DNA of 64,000 nucleotides, from assembly GCA_904066235.2 (NCBI GenBank), contig CAJFCV020000001.1:10411291-10475290 (forward strand), given 5' to 3'. Source of the DNA: Bursaphelenchus xylophilus (taxonomy: Eukaryota > Nematoda > Chromadorea > Rhabditida > Aphelenchoididae). Positions 27,430-39,114 of the stretch are shown piece by piece (within the stretch, counting starts at the first letter, position 1; every line of letters starts with the position of its first letter). A model generated the notes under the pieces. It did not search any database, was not told the DNA's origin, and worked only from the letters and a program-made list of their open reading frames with translations. The translations under genes were made by a program, and so were the position numbers.

Positions 27430-28649
27430 TTAATAGGGATTTACTGCCCTTCGACCTGAAAAAATCTTGATGTTATTGATTAAGATTGCGATAGTAAATA
27501 TAGCGTTTGAAAAAATGCGAAATTGATAATTTTTGAAGGGCGTTTTGGGTAAAAATGGTAAAGATATCGAAAAAATTGACTTACGAGGCAACCTGGACTC
27601 CTGTGAAGTCCGATACGATCGGCTCGACATGTCCACGATGAGCCGTGAAGGAGGTCTTCGTTCCCTTCGTGGACGTTGGTGTTCTTCTGGGCCATTGTCC
27701 TCTTCTTGAAGCACTGGGCCAAGTCCTTGAAGTTCCCTCGACCTTCGGTGGGGCCGAGGACGTTGAGGGTCGACTGAGGGCTGGAGGCAACAACGCCTTT
27801 TGCAGTTTGGCATCCTTCGTAAAGGCCCAGGAGCCTCGTGATTTTGTGCTTCTGTAGGTGGCGGCGAGTGTTGGGTCACTGGAGGCTGGGTGACGTCAAT
27901 CCTTAGGATGTCCGCAGTTGTTGGCGTTATTGACCACGCTGTCGTCATCAGCGGGCTTCTGGACCTGGATCTTTCGGCCCTTGGTGGCCGGCCGTCGGCG
28001 ACTGCTGTCCGAAGGTGTTCTCGATGGCGGGCTTGCAATTCGGAGACTTCTTTCTCTGCCTCTTCCTTCAGTGCCCTTTCTTCTTCGGCCTTTTTGATGG
28101 CGGCGGAGGCGGCTTCTTTGGCCTTCTTGGCCTCAAGTTCCGCCTCTTTCAGGGCTTCTTGGTAGAATTCAACTTTTCTTTCCAATGTGGCCTGCCGCTC
28201 CCAAATTATGCGGCACTGCTCCTTCCAGAAGTTTCTTTGCCATCGAATGCGGGCATTTTGATCTTCTAATGGCTCTTCAGAGGCTGCATTCTCATCGAAG
28301 GCTTCAAGGGACATTATTGATGGGACGCTGTGGAGCGTTGAGTGCTCCTCACTCGTACTGGAGCTGCCATCAAATCTTGAGGTGGACGAGAAGTCCAAGA
28401 GGTCCACCATCGAGCCCTCAACCGCCTGGTCGGCCTGGTCGGTTGGGGCAGGTTCTGGGCCGAAGCCCGAGGGGCCAGTGGTACTGCTTGACCCCTCTTT
28501 ACCCTCCTCTGGGACGCCGGTTGGGTGCTGGCCAACCAGAGGAGGGGCCATTACCGCCGGCAGTTGTTCAGCCTGCGCGGAATGGGCTTGGCGCTCGGAT
28601 GCTGGGCTCGAGCGGTGGCCGGAGGCCTGGCCGACGTTGTTTGGAGACA
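27430..28649 (-). CDS. Unrecognised coiled-coil/arginine-serine-rich protein, partial model
   Basis: Main exon 27,585-28,649 (acceptor TTTCAG at 28,650-28,654, donor CTC|GTAAGT at 27,584), then a terminal exon 27,430-27,455 that restores frame and stops after RRAVNPY. The encoded region of about 360 residues has a Ser/Pro/Gly-rich N part (GSSSTTGPSGFGPEPAP), an acidic patch, a strong heptad coiled coil from about FWKEQCRIIWERQ through LKEAELEAKKAKEA and EEERALKEEAEKEVSELQA, then RAERSRSRSP and a Pro/Arg-rich tail. The upstream exon and start codon were not found. The GC content and mixed composition differ from the well-supported genes. It could be a gag-like or lineage-specific gene. No function is assigned. 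Confidence 0.55.
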
Positions 28650-28654
28650 CTGAA

Positions 28655-31600
28655 ATCACCAAAATTAGACGAAAATTCAAAAAATATGGTTAAAACTGGT
28701 AACTCCATCGCTAAGGGCCCTAACATAGCCTATTCTCTCTATTTTCCCTATGTATTTTTTTGCTTTTAGGTGCAGATCCTGATGCTGGAGATCCATAATT
28801 TTGATTCTGAAGGCCAGGGTGACCGAAAATTCCATATTTCACTCAAAGTCCTGTGAAGAATTGTCCATTTGTCCAGAAAACAGTCGAGTGATGTCGAAAT
28901 TCCATCCAGCTTGAAGTGCAGCGACGAAAACCATATTAACCACACGAAACCCGAGCTGATTTTTTGTTGATGGCGACCGGAAGGCGTATTTATAGTGGTG
29001 ATCAGGAAATCGACAGCAGAGCAGCTCGAAAGCTGTAGAACACTGAATGAACCGAAGATCGGATCAAACGACAACGTGGAACAAGGAGAACCTTCAAAAG
29101 GACCCCAGAAAATGAGATAAGAGCAAATTGATGGCGCTGATCCGGAGCAAAATGATGATTGCTCCTCGATGGAAGAAGATTAGGTGCGGATGGACAACCT
29201 TTGGATGATTTGTGGCGATGTCGACGTGAAGATCATGGAAAACGGGTAATGGATTGGATTCATGAAGAGAAGATGATCAGCTTGGTGTGCGGACGTTCGG
29301 ATTGAGCTAAAATAAGGTGAGTCCAGGGGTCAATTGGGCGAAAACGTCTAAAAGTTTTTGTAATTTCGGTTTTTTCCTTGTATCCGTCTTTTTAATGTTC
29401 CATTCCAGATATCCATTGATTGTTCGATAATTTCCAAGACGACATTGATGTCATGAATAATCTTCAGGCCAAGGAAATCATTGCTGAGGCTCGTTACTCC
29501 AAAAATCGAGGCAAACATTGCGAAGATTTCGGTGGAAATGGAGTCCTGATGTAAAAACAAATTTGATGGTGAAGATGTTGATGGAATGGAATGTTTGGGT
29601 GGTCGATGATCCTCCCCTTTTCTTTACGAACGGTTTGAAGTCGTTTGAAGGTGGTAACTCCAAAGAATCCAGTCGAATGACGCTGAGTTCTGATGTTGGT
29701 CAAGTCGGTAAGTCTGTTTGATGGGTTTTTGATGTTGAGATTTGGCGAAGATGATGAACACGGTGTTCTAGCCGATGTTTAAAGTCTCTGAAAAAGTCCA
29801 CGCGGCACGAAACCGTAAATTCGACGAGCCGGAACGACGAGAAATCACGTACGCCAGGAGAACAGCACTCAGAACACAGCAAGAGGTCTTTCAACAAGAT
29901 TCTGACAATAAAAACGAGGACAGGTAGCAAGAACACCATCAATAACGTTACTCCACGGACGAGACGAGCTCCCCACCCCTTGGAAGTTGTCTAATGCGAA
30001 CCTGACCGTAAGTAATCATCGGAGACATGGTCCAGTAGATGTCGTTCTTCAACAGTTGTAAATTGGTCCAAATGAGAAGGTCCAGGTACTTCCTCGTGAC
30101 ATTAAGTGGTGTCTTACACGAAACCCCGGTTATAAGTCAAAATAAGTCAATGGATATAAAGAATATAAAGTAATGTAAGTATTTATTCAAATATTTTATA
30201 AATTACAATTTTAAAAAGATATGGATATCCATTTGTAATGGCTGATGTTTCAGGGCTCCAACGGGACCGCTGGACGTGGCTGGGAGAACATGACCCATCG
30301 AGATGTTCATCTTGGAATTACGACATCTGAAACAGCTGGAAGAAGTCAAAAAAATCTTTACCTGGTCCAAGGAGCATATTAGATGGAAGTGGATGGCAAT
30401 TGGATTAAAACACAAATGTAAGACCATTTCTGGCCATGAAAGTGAATAGTTTATTATTTGTTTGGGGATTCTTGGCTCCAAAAATATTCCAAAATACTAT
30501 GTGTAATGATAATTTATGACAAATACAGTATGAAAACGACATTTATAATAAGAAGATAGAATTTTAGGTGGTTCCCTGGAGGACACAGTGCTGGAACTGC
30601 CAAAATTGTCAGAACTGATCCATCTTCGACTTGTTCTTGAGCGACTGAAGCGATGAGAACCTGTTTGGATGAATTGGAGTTGATTCCGTCGGTATGGATT
30701 GTCCAGTCAAAGTTGATCATCATGAATAATATCCGATTTGACACCTCATTGATGAGAAGGATCCTCTTGATGTTGCATTTGGAGGCTTCGGTAAGATCTT
30801 TGAAGATTTCGGGACTGGGATTTTGGTCATGAGACATGAAAATTTTGGTGTGGGGTAAATTTTTATTTATTTTTTCGTTTTGGACTAAAATTTATATTAA
30901 AAATACGGTCAGAATTTATTAAGGGAGTGTAAAAAAGCTCAAGCTTGAAAGGCCGATCGTTTTTGGTTCGAGCTTTGCTGAATTTTGTATAAAATACGGC
31001 AAAAAAATGACGAAAAATGCCCAAGTTCCACCCACAATTTTTGTATGACCGGCGTTTCTGGTCCTAAACACTGTAAAACTCAAAAAATTAGACTTACAAG
31101 CTTCCAAGATTCAAATTTAGCGGAAATCGATCCATCGCGTTGTAACAAATGATATCAAGGCCAATTTCGGCTGTATTTCAAAATAACAAAGGGATATCCG
31201 GCGGGCTTTACAGTTATCCCCACCAGCCATGAAATTACTTTCTTTAGAAAGCTTTTTAGTCATATTCGCCTGGAATATTACACTCCGAGGCCTGCTGGTG
31301 CATTTTCAAGGCCATTAGGCCTAGTTTTTTTTATTTTTGGCGGGATTTACGGTAGAAACCCACCAGCCAAAAATGGATCGTCAAAATTTAGTATTTTTCT
31401 GATGAATTTCCAATATAAGGAAGTCTTGAGTTTCAGATCAAATACATGAGGCAATTAGAGCTCAAAGCCAACTGGTTTGAGCCCTTTTTTTGAGTCTTTA
31501 ACTCCAAAATTATGTTGTAGACATCAGATATCAGGACCAAGGGAAGTTTTAATATTTTTGCATATTACTGCCCCTAAGCTCAAAGTAAATCATCTCAAAT

Positions 31601-31893
31601 CGGCTTAAAAATATTCTGCGGGTCTCAAAGCAGGAATTTCGTCATCAAAATACCCAAAAAATCCAGTGTCATCATCTACTACAACATCATTATTTTAGGA
31701 TTTTTTCGATCAAAGATGGTGCTATAAACAAGCCAAAAGATGTCGAAAGGAATGTCGAAATGGCTGTGGTAATTTGAATTTACCTCATGATGACGGATCT
31801 CCTGGGACTTTGATGACAAGATTTCAACTTTGAAATCTCCGCTTAGAATCCCCATAAAAACCCCGAAAAAAACCCAAAATCCCCTGGACTTAC
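28655..31893. other. No confident gene
   Basis: The longest open stretch is minus 30,514-30,837 (107 codons, beginning MSHDQNPSPEIFKDL and ending in a hydrophobic run). It has no homology I recognise and no clear splice context. Near 31,200-31,380 two similar GGCGGGMTTTAC...CCACCAGCC phrases occur in direct orientation. Nothing else stands out. Confidence 0.4.
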
Positions 31894-32014
31894 ACGTCGA
31901 CCGTTCCCCAACCCCAACCGCCGGGACGGCAGCAGCGGTTGGAGTTGGGGCCATCGCCGTAAAGGCGGAGACATCGCCGGAATGGCGGGAGGTGTCGCTG
32001 CTGATGCTTGACAT
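31894..32014 (-). CDS. Possible short first exon
   Basis: ATG at 32,014 opens a 40-codon stretch (MSSISSDTSRHSGDVS, then Ala/Pro/Val-rich) ending in a consensus donor, ACGT|GTAAGTCC. Composition is low-complexity and no downstream exon was securely joined; 31,784-31,850 is a candidate ending in GTAAAT. It lies just beside the outer end of the large palindrome. Confidence 0.3.
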
Positions 32015-32142
32015 GTTGATCTAGCGAGGAGCAAAACCAGATCCTTGAAGGAGTAACCGGTAAATGAGAAAAATGAAAACGAAAATTTGGTGAATTTCGA
32101 ATATGCAAATTTTGTGGTTTTTTTTGTGAAAATTCGTGGCTG

Positions 32143-33288
32143 ACAAGGGAAGTACCCGAAGTGCGACGCTCAGATTTTTATAAAAATTGGCATAGATGGA
32201 GATCAGAATTTTCTTATTCGATTGCGAACATCCTAGCTCGCGCTTTGCAGAATCCGCCGAGAAAGAAGGGCCGGAATATCGAAAAAAAATCTTCAAATGC
32301 CGACGAATTTCCCTGCAAATTCTCTTGATCTTGGCATTCCGTTCCAGGAGAAAAATATTTTTTCTCGCAAGAATTTTTTTCTTGATAATCTTCAACACTA
32401 TTTTGTTGCTTTTATGTGGAATATTGTGTGTTATTTTCACTTTTTTACATTCTGGACATGATTCTAGCGCTATTAATTGGATTGTCGCCATCCGAGGGGT
32501 AAAATGTTTCGTCCTTTGACGAATTTGTACAGTTTTTCCTCTGCAGATGGGCAAACCACTCTAATAGTTGCTTTAAATTCGTTTAGGAGACATGCAAACG
32601 CTCTACGGTCGTGTATGAACATAATCTTAAAGTAAGTGTTACAAACATTTTATTTTTTCACTATTTTTTAGTTTATGCCATTTCAGAAAACAAAGTAAAG
32701 GTCCCAAGGTGTTCCGTCAGTGTTCCGATGGTGTACATTCGCTCTTGTTGTTGTTCAGAATTTGCTCACTGAAAAATAATAAAGTTTTTGTAACACTTAC
32801 TTTAAGATTATGTTCATACACGACCGTAGAACGTTTGCATGTCTCCTAAACGACTTTAAAGCAATTATTAGAGTGGTTTGCCCATCTGCAGAGGAAAAAC
32901 TTTACAAATTCGTCAAAGGACGAAACATTTTACCCCTCGGATGGCGACAATCCAATTAATAGCGCTAGAATCATGTCCAGAATGTAAAAAAGTGAAAATA
33001 ACACACAATATTCCACATAAAAGCAACAAAATAGTGTTGAAGATTATCAAGAAAAAAATTCTTGCGAGAAAAAATATTTTTCTCCTGGAACGGAATGCCA
33101 AGATCAAGAGAATTTGCAGGGAAATTCGTCGGCATTTGAAGATTTTTTTCGATATTCCGGCCCTTCTTTCTCGGCGGATTCTGCAAAGCGCGAGCTAGGA
33201 TGTTCGCAATCGAATAAGAAAATTCTGATCTCCATCTATGCCAATTTTTATAAAAATCTGAGCGTCGCACTTCGGGTACTTCCCTTGT
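32143..33288. repeat. Large near-perfect palindrome, ~520-bp arms
   Basis: The left arm (32,143-about 32,665) starts ACAAGGGAAGTACCCGAAGT. The right arm (about 32,767-33,288) ends ACTTCGGGTACTTCCCTTGT. The arms remain nearly identical throughout (for example GAATCCGCCGAGAAAGAAGG with CCTTCTTTCTCGGCGGATTC) with a few mismatches and a central spacer of about 100 bp. Open frames inside the arms (starting MPICRGKT) mirror each other because of the symmetry. It may be a foldback transposon or an inverted duplication; no transposase and no clear target duplication were seen. Confidence 0.93.
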
Positions 33289-33341
33289 GAATTTGATTTT
33301 TTTCTTCCAATTTTATTCGATTTATTGTTTTCAAAATTCTT

Positions 33342-33659
33342 GAAACATTGTGGTATTTTGGAGAATTTCATCGAATTTTGTGGATATCTGGACGAGCAAG
33401 GACAAAATGTTTGGGATGAATGCCACGTTTTGGTGAGTTTTTGATGAATTCTGTTTGATTCCTTTTGATTTTGATGCATTTTTAATGTTTATGGATTTTT
33501 TAGATCGTTTTGTGTCCGCAGTATCCCTCTATGCTTAGTGATTCAACATTGTATCAGCTGCTGGACGTGGTCATCATTTGGCGATCTAAATCGTCGATGA
33601 AAACACATCTCACAACCCTTGAAGTTGGCCTCAATTGGATGATTTTGATGGAGATTTAA
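33342..33659 (+). CDS. Possible two-exon gene fragment
   Basis: An open segment ending at 33,432 encodes KHCGILENFIEFCGYLDEQG and a few more residues to a GTGAGT donor. TTTTTAG at 33,503 opens an exon of 52 codons including the stop (ATC at 33,504 to TAA at 33,657-33,659; IVLCPQYPSMLSDSTLYQLL). The joint keeps frame. There is no recognised family and no upstream start, and it abuts the palindrome, so it could be a fragment truncated by that rearrangement. Confidence 0.3.
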
Positions 33660-34221
33660 CTTGAAAACGAATGGATATGTAGATAAACTTGGGTTTTATT
33701 ACGAATAAATTGTGAATGAAGTAATTTCTTGGAGATTTTGAGGTAGTTCGGCACGTTGAATCGGAAAATCACAATCACTTTTTTAAGACGTACATTCTTT
33801 ACTCTGATTACTGTGATTTTCACCACAAAAGGGTGACGTCGAAGGGCAGTAAGCCGTTGTAGACGACCTGAAAGGCCGATTTTTAAAGGATCTCGGTTTT
33901 TAAAGACAAAATTTTTACAACAGTAAACATATTCCGAGGCAAGAACATCTTTCCCGCACTTGATATCTAAAATAAAGTCAATCCTTCTATGTTAGTAGAC
34001 TCCTCAAACTAAACCCGCCAAATGAGAGATCCCTGACTCTAAAAAAATCCGATTTCCTCGATTTTTTTACCATTTTTGGCCTTCGGAAGTTTTGTTTTGA
34101 ATTTGTCGCCGGAGGGGATTTGCATTTTTTGAGCAAGTCCATTTAACCAAACGACCTCCAATAAATTTACTCGAAATAACTTTGAATGAAAAAGAGTCTA
34201 GTGGAGCTCGAAACCGGCTAA
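33660..34221. other. Intergenic, upstream of the carboxylesterase-like gene
   Basis: No gene is seen. A GTCGAAGGGCAGTAA phrase at about 33,838 also occurs at the start of the terminal exon of the coiled-coil gene (27,441-27,455, minus strand), hinting at a dispersed relative. No TATA element or other promoter signal could be supported. Confidence 0.4.
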
Positions 34222-37200
34222 ATGTTATTTTGGGCGTTAATTTTTTTGCTCAATAGTGTTAATGGAGAGGAGGAAAAACAGTTTGCCACCGTGCGACTGC
34301 CCAGTGGATTTGTCAAAGGAGAAACTGTCCAGGCCGAATATGGAGTTGTGAATGTGTTTAGAGTAAGATTGGAGGATTCTGGTAGGAACAAAATTGTAAA
34401 ATACGACGTGATCAGCAACGAATGTAATCACAAATTTTTTCTGAAAAATAGTGATTTTTTACTTAAAAAAAGGTTGCCAAAGGCGGTTTGAAGAGTCGGA
34501 GAGCCTTGTGAGCCATTTGGCATTACTTGAAACATCCTTTAAAAGACTAATTCATCCGAAATTTTGTTGTTTTACCCATCAAACCAACAATTTTTTGTTA
34601 TTTCAGGGAATTCCTTATGCCGAGCCTCCATTGTCAGGTCTCCGATTCTCATCTCCGCATTCGAAGACGTCTTGGAGTGGAGTGTTCGATGCTACCAATT
34701 ACCGGTCATCTTGCAGTCCGAATGTAACCATTATTCCGCGGGCCAATGATCGCCAGGATGAGGATTGTCTTTACATCAATGTCTATGCCGATACGAGATG
34801 TAATGTAAGGAATTCAATGTGTTTTAGCAATAGAAAAGCTCAGTAAGGCATTCGAGCTGATTTTTTATTGATTATGAGGCGTTTGCGAACGAGGGGAAGA
34901 CTTGACCCAAATTTGGTCAAGTCTTTCTCTCGCTGGAAATGTGCCACTAGATCGTTTGGAACTCGATTGCTAAGTGTTTTGAGAATGATAGGAGTTTTGA
35001 AATGCTTTTTTTCCACCTATATAGTAACGTCATTATCAAATTTTACCCATCTTTTTACACAAAAACTAAATTTCTCCTCGTATTTTAGGCTACTAATAAA
35101 TGTCCCGTGGTGTTTTACGTCTATGGAGGATCGAACGTCTATCTGAGTGCCACCAGATTCAATGAAACGGATATGGTTGAGAAGTTCGCGAGCCACGGAA
35201 TCATCTTCGTCTTGCCCGCGTTTCGCCGCGGAATTTTGGGATTTCTGGATCTCGGAAGGCCATTCGATGATGCTCCCTATAATGTAGGAGTCTATGGTGG
35301 GTTATGCTATCCTTTTTTGGCCCTAAAAATGTACAGGGTGTTTCAAGAAATTCCCCGGAAAGTAATCGTCGATTTCTCGGCGCTCAGTCAAGATATCCAA
35401 AAAAATTCTTTTGCATAATAAAGAAGAATATGGGCGGTTTTTTGCCTATGAAAATCATTTTCTCCGCCAACGCGGAAAGCAGTGTATTCGGCGGAGACTT
35501 TTGGGCACTTTTTTGGTCATCACACCCATCTTAAACGCTTTTTTATGGTTTCTGATGGTTGAAATGAGGATTGTTTGCTGATTTTTGCGTTTATCAAGCG
35601 TTCACTGAAGGTACGGCAGCTGCTCGTCGTATCTTAACTCAGCTATGGACAAGAAATAGCCCAACACAATTCCTATGGTTTGGCAAGCATTCTCTGCAGG
35701 TGTCGTAAACCCTCAAAAATCTTGTCGCCAAGCCTTGTGACAACGTTTAGCCATCGAGAAACAACTTGGTTCACTGGAAAACAACAGAATATTTTTTTTT
35801 TAATTTCTCTTTGCCATGCTGTTTCGAAAATCCGCACGGTGCGCTCCGACTTTATCGACGTTGCAGCGACTGCATTGCACCGTGCAGTTGCTTAATTGGA
35901 TCGCATAGCATTGTAGCCGGCCATTTTATCCATTGTGCAAAAAATTTGAAGACTTTCTGGATGCCTAAGTGTCGCAATAAAGCATTAAAAATTCGTGTGA
36001 TAACCAAAAAAGCGTCCAAAGGTCTCCGCCGAATACACTGCTTTCCGCGTTGGCGGAGAAAATGATTTTAATAGGCAAAAAACCGCCCATATTCTTCTTT
36101 ATTATGCGAAAGATTTTTTTTGGAGATCTTGACTGAGCGCCGAGAAATCGACGATTACTTTCCGGGGAATTTCTTGAAACACCCCGTATAATAACAAAGG
36201 AAATTTTGTAAATTTTAATTAATTCGCCTAATTCCAGACCTCCTAATGGCCCTTCGATTTGTCCAACGAGAATTACCTGCAATCGGAGCGGACACCAAGA
36301 GAATTACGGGATTTGGGCATATGAGCGGCGCGGGGATCTTGAGTTTGTTGATGGTGTCGCCGGCTGTGGAGGACAAGGCCTTTGAGCGGATCGTTTTGTG
36401 CAGCCCAATGCCAACTTTGGGACCTCATTTTAATCAATTGCTCAGCGAACAGAGCTTGGATCGCTCACATGTGAGTTCAAAATTACATGGAAATTCGATA
36501 ATTATCATGATGAAAAATTTTTCCAAAAAATATGTCATGATGACATATTTTTTTGAATTTTAAATTTTGCTGATTTTGGCAAGAATTCATGCAGAATAAG
36601 TTATAACCGGTTGTAAAACACCCTTTCAGTGTGCAATCCGCCATGGCAAAGTCATGGAAATCCGCGATCGTCTGCAATGCCTGAGGGAATTACCTTTCCA
36701 AGAGTTGGTCCAAGCCTCGATGGAGTCCAATTTCCTCTACAAAAGAGTCCTCCCACAGTCTGACGACTTCATTTTTCCCGCAAACACAACCTCAGCGTTG
36801 TTTAGAGATTGGAAAGTGAGAAGATTTATATTTTTTTAGGTCATCGCTGTATTATACTTGATAAAAAAGTGGGTTTTTAAAGAATTTTTAAAGGTTTTAC
36901 TATGTAATTACGCTATTTCCAGCCAATCCCAATGATTGTTACCGTGACCAAGAATGAGATGCCGCTGTCCGCGTTCTCGGACGGCTCCATCCTCGAGGCA
37001 TGCGTAATATTCTGCCGGATGCTCGGTTATATCAGAGAAGCGACGGTTGCTGAGTGCGTACGAGAGTACAAAGACACTACAGAACATACGGAAGCCATGG
37101 CCAAAGATGCATTCCATTCCATTGCGTATATGTAAGCAAAAATCGATTATGATGCCATTTCAGTCAAATACAACATAATTTTTGACGAAATTCTTGCAGA

Positions 37201-38797
37201 ATTTTTATTGTAAATACTCTACACTGTTTTTTTAGATCGTGTTTTACATTTCAGGCTGGCCATAATGAACCAGAAAGTCGGCGGGCAATCGTTTTTCTCC
37301 GTTTTCACCCAAGACGGAGCAAATTTTCATGCAGCGGACTTAATGTACCTGTTGGGTCTTCATCGCCGGTCTCTAATGAGCAATCATACCATCGAGAACG
37401 AATATGAGGACCAACTGATGAATGATTTTTACCCTGCGATCTTCAGGAACTTTATTTTGGGCAGTGATACACCTCTTGATGGTAAGTTATGAATTTTACC
37501 GGGAAATGAGTGGGTTATCCTCAATCGCATATCAATCATTTCTTTGGAATGTGCCGTATTTTACAATTTCAGCCAAAAAATCTGTACTTTTTCACAAAAT
37601 TTTGATCAATTTCGACGATTTTTACTATAAATCCTCTCGCACCGTGCATTTATTTTCTCGTTTCGAAGGAAAAGAAAAGGAGAGAAAGCGGGCAAGTGTT
37701 TGAATAGTCGAGAGGAAAGCGCGCTCGCCTCCCACTCGGAAGGTCGGGGGTTCGAGTGCGGGCGCTGTGATGAACAATTGTAGCCAATTCTTTGCATAAA
37801 GTTCTTGATGACACAAATGATAGGTCGGAGCGCAACTTTTTAACTTATTTTTTGCCAAATTTGGCGCCTGGAGTTTTAGGCCGCACTTTGAAAAAGTCGT
37901 CAAGATTTTTAGGACAAAAATAAAAAAAACACTATTTTTTATTATTTTTCCCAATTTTAGGTTGGTCTCCAGTGAATCACCAGGGTCGGAATTATCTCTC
38001 GACCGCTTTCCGGACCACTGGTGGCGAGAATAACCTGACCATCGTCCGCAGACCCCTTCTCCACCCTGGAGAGACCTTCAACGAGCAGGCCGTCGACTTT
38101 TGGTTGAATAAATTGGCCAGTGTTGAAGCCGAAGCCAATAATGGGGAGAATCAGGTAAGAAAGTCTGAACAACAGTCTCGAATTTTACAATTACTTTTTA
38201 ATTTCGAACGCAAAATTTGAAAATTTTTGGAAAAATTTTTGCCAAAACTGTAAGTATCCGTACAGAACCAGGTGGTTTTTATTCGAAATTTGCCTTGATG
38301 CCCCGGATCGAGAGAGAAATTTCGCATAAAAAAGAAAAAAAGGCGCAAAAATATTGTAATAGGCAATTTTTGATCAAAAATGTCTTGTGTAATATTTAAT
38401 GATCGAATTTTTGATGTCAAAATGGTTCCTGGATGATCGTGAAGTCCTCCAAAATACGAATTGTGATTATTTTTTTCCATCGAAAATTTATTTTGGCCTA
38501 GTTTTTCTCAAAGATCAAATTGAGCCTATAACATCAAAAAAATCCCAAATGTGAAGGTAAGATACGTTATCTCAAATGTTGTACTCCATCTTTAAAGTAA
38601 TTCACTCTTTTTAACGCCCATTTTTGCAGCCAAGTCTTCCGATTGGCCCTCAAATCCCGGTAATTCCGCTGCCCAAGGACAAGGATCCCCAGTTTACAAT
38701 TTTGTTCTGGGTGATCCTCGGGATCGCCTGTGTGTTGGCGATCGCAGTCGTCCTGCTCGTGCTGCCTTGCTTCTCTCATCGCGACTATGAAGAATAA
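34222..38797 (+). CDS. Membrane-anchored carboxylesterase/cholinesterase-like protein, probably inactive
   Basis: Nine exons, all in phase: 34,222-34,362; 34,607-34,804; 35,089-35,296; 36,238-36,470; 36,630-36,815; 36,923-37,131; 37,255-37,481; 37,961-38,154; 38,630-38,797 (587 aa). Residues 1-15 (MLFWALIFLLNSVNG) form a signal peptide. Family landmarks are GIPYAEPP, EDCLYINVY, YNVGVYDLLMALRFVQRE and IGADTKRITGFG. The usual GESAG nucleophile elbow is G209-H-M-S-G213, so the position of the catalytic Ser is Met211, and the oxyanion region reads YGGSN instead of HGGGF. A C-terminal hydrophobic helix (FTILFWVILGIACVLAIAVV) and a short tail (SHRDYEE) predict a type I membrane protein with an extracellular or luminal domain. 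Neuroligin-like adhesion or nematode CEST-like proteins are the nearest concepts; loss of esterase activity is inferred. Intron 3 carries a TA-flanked transposon. Confidence 0.92.
34891..34938. repeat. Hairpin-family copy in carboxylesterase intron 2
   Basis: GAGGGGAAGACTTGACCCAA and TTGGTCAAGTCTTTCTCTCG are inverted repeats with almost no loop. This is the cleanest copy and defines the family. Confidence 0.9.
35334..36186. mobile_element. 853-bp Tc1/mariner-like non-autonomous element in intron 3
   Basis: Flanked by TA at 35,332-35,333 and 36,187-36,188. The ends read CAGGGTGTTTCAAGAAATTC and GAATTTCTTGAAACACCCCG. The inverted arms extend about 190 bp (GGCGGAGACTTTTGGGCA with TGGACGCTTTTTTGG-type divergence at the inner edge). 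The central 450 bp shows no transposase. It lies entirely inside an intron of the carboxylesterase-like gene. Confidence 0.93.
37693..37778 (+). other. tRNA-derived sequence (A and B box), not an intact tRNA
   Basis: TAGTCGAGAGGA fits the A-box pattern and GGTTCGAGTGC nearly fits the B box at suitable spacing. The T-stem (GGGGG against GCGGG) and the acceptor ends do not pair, so it is a tRNA pseudogene or the head of a tRNA-derived SINE. It lies in carboxylesterase intron 7. Confidence 0.5.
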
Positions 38798-39114
38798 TGT
38801 TTGGAATTGATTTTAAATATTTTATTAATATTATTATTACTGTACATTGGATGTTCAATAATCTCGATTTTAGTGGACTGGATGTGTTTTTTGGCTCAAA
38901 ATTAAACTATCGTCTCAGAAATAGTTCAAAAACCTAATTTTAACACAAAAAAAAATTGTTCAATTTATATTATACTTGACAAAAAATTTTTTGAATTTTT
39001 TCAATTTTTTCGAAAATTTCCTCAAACATTCATCTAAAATACGCCTAAAATAGCCTTGTAGACCATCCAGCCCCGACTATATACATTTTCTACAACCATA
39101 TGACTACTTTTACA
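38798..39114. other. Convergent intergenic spacer
   Basis: AT-rich 3'-3' spacer between the carboxylesterase-like stop (TAA at 38,795-38,797) and the BLTP2 stop on the other strand (39,115-39,117). No canonical AATAAA is evident just after either stop. Confidence 0.5.

Noticed and set aside
27645..28769. Plus-strand frames opposite the coiled-coil exon
   Set aside because: They are antisense shadows of the higher-GC coding exon, while splice sites and heptad pattern support only the minus strand.
32878..33198. Plus-strand 107-codon frame (MPICRGKT...) as a gene
   Set aside because: The same frame is mirrored in the other palindrome arm, has no family match, and is explained by the inverted repeat.
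38798..39114. Operon-like link between the carboxylesterase and BLTP2 genes
   Set aside because: They are on opposite strands and converge. The minus-strand genes are spaced about 600-850 bp apart, too far for a typical nematode operon.
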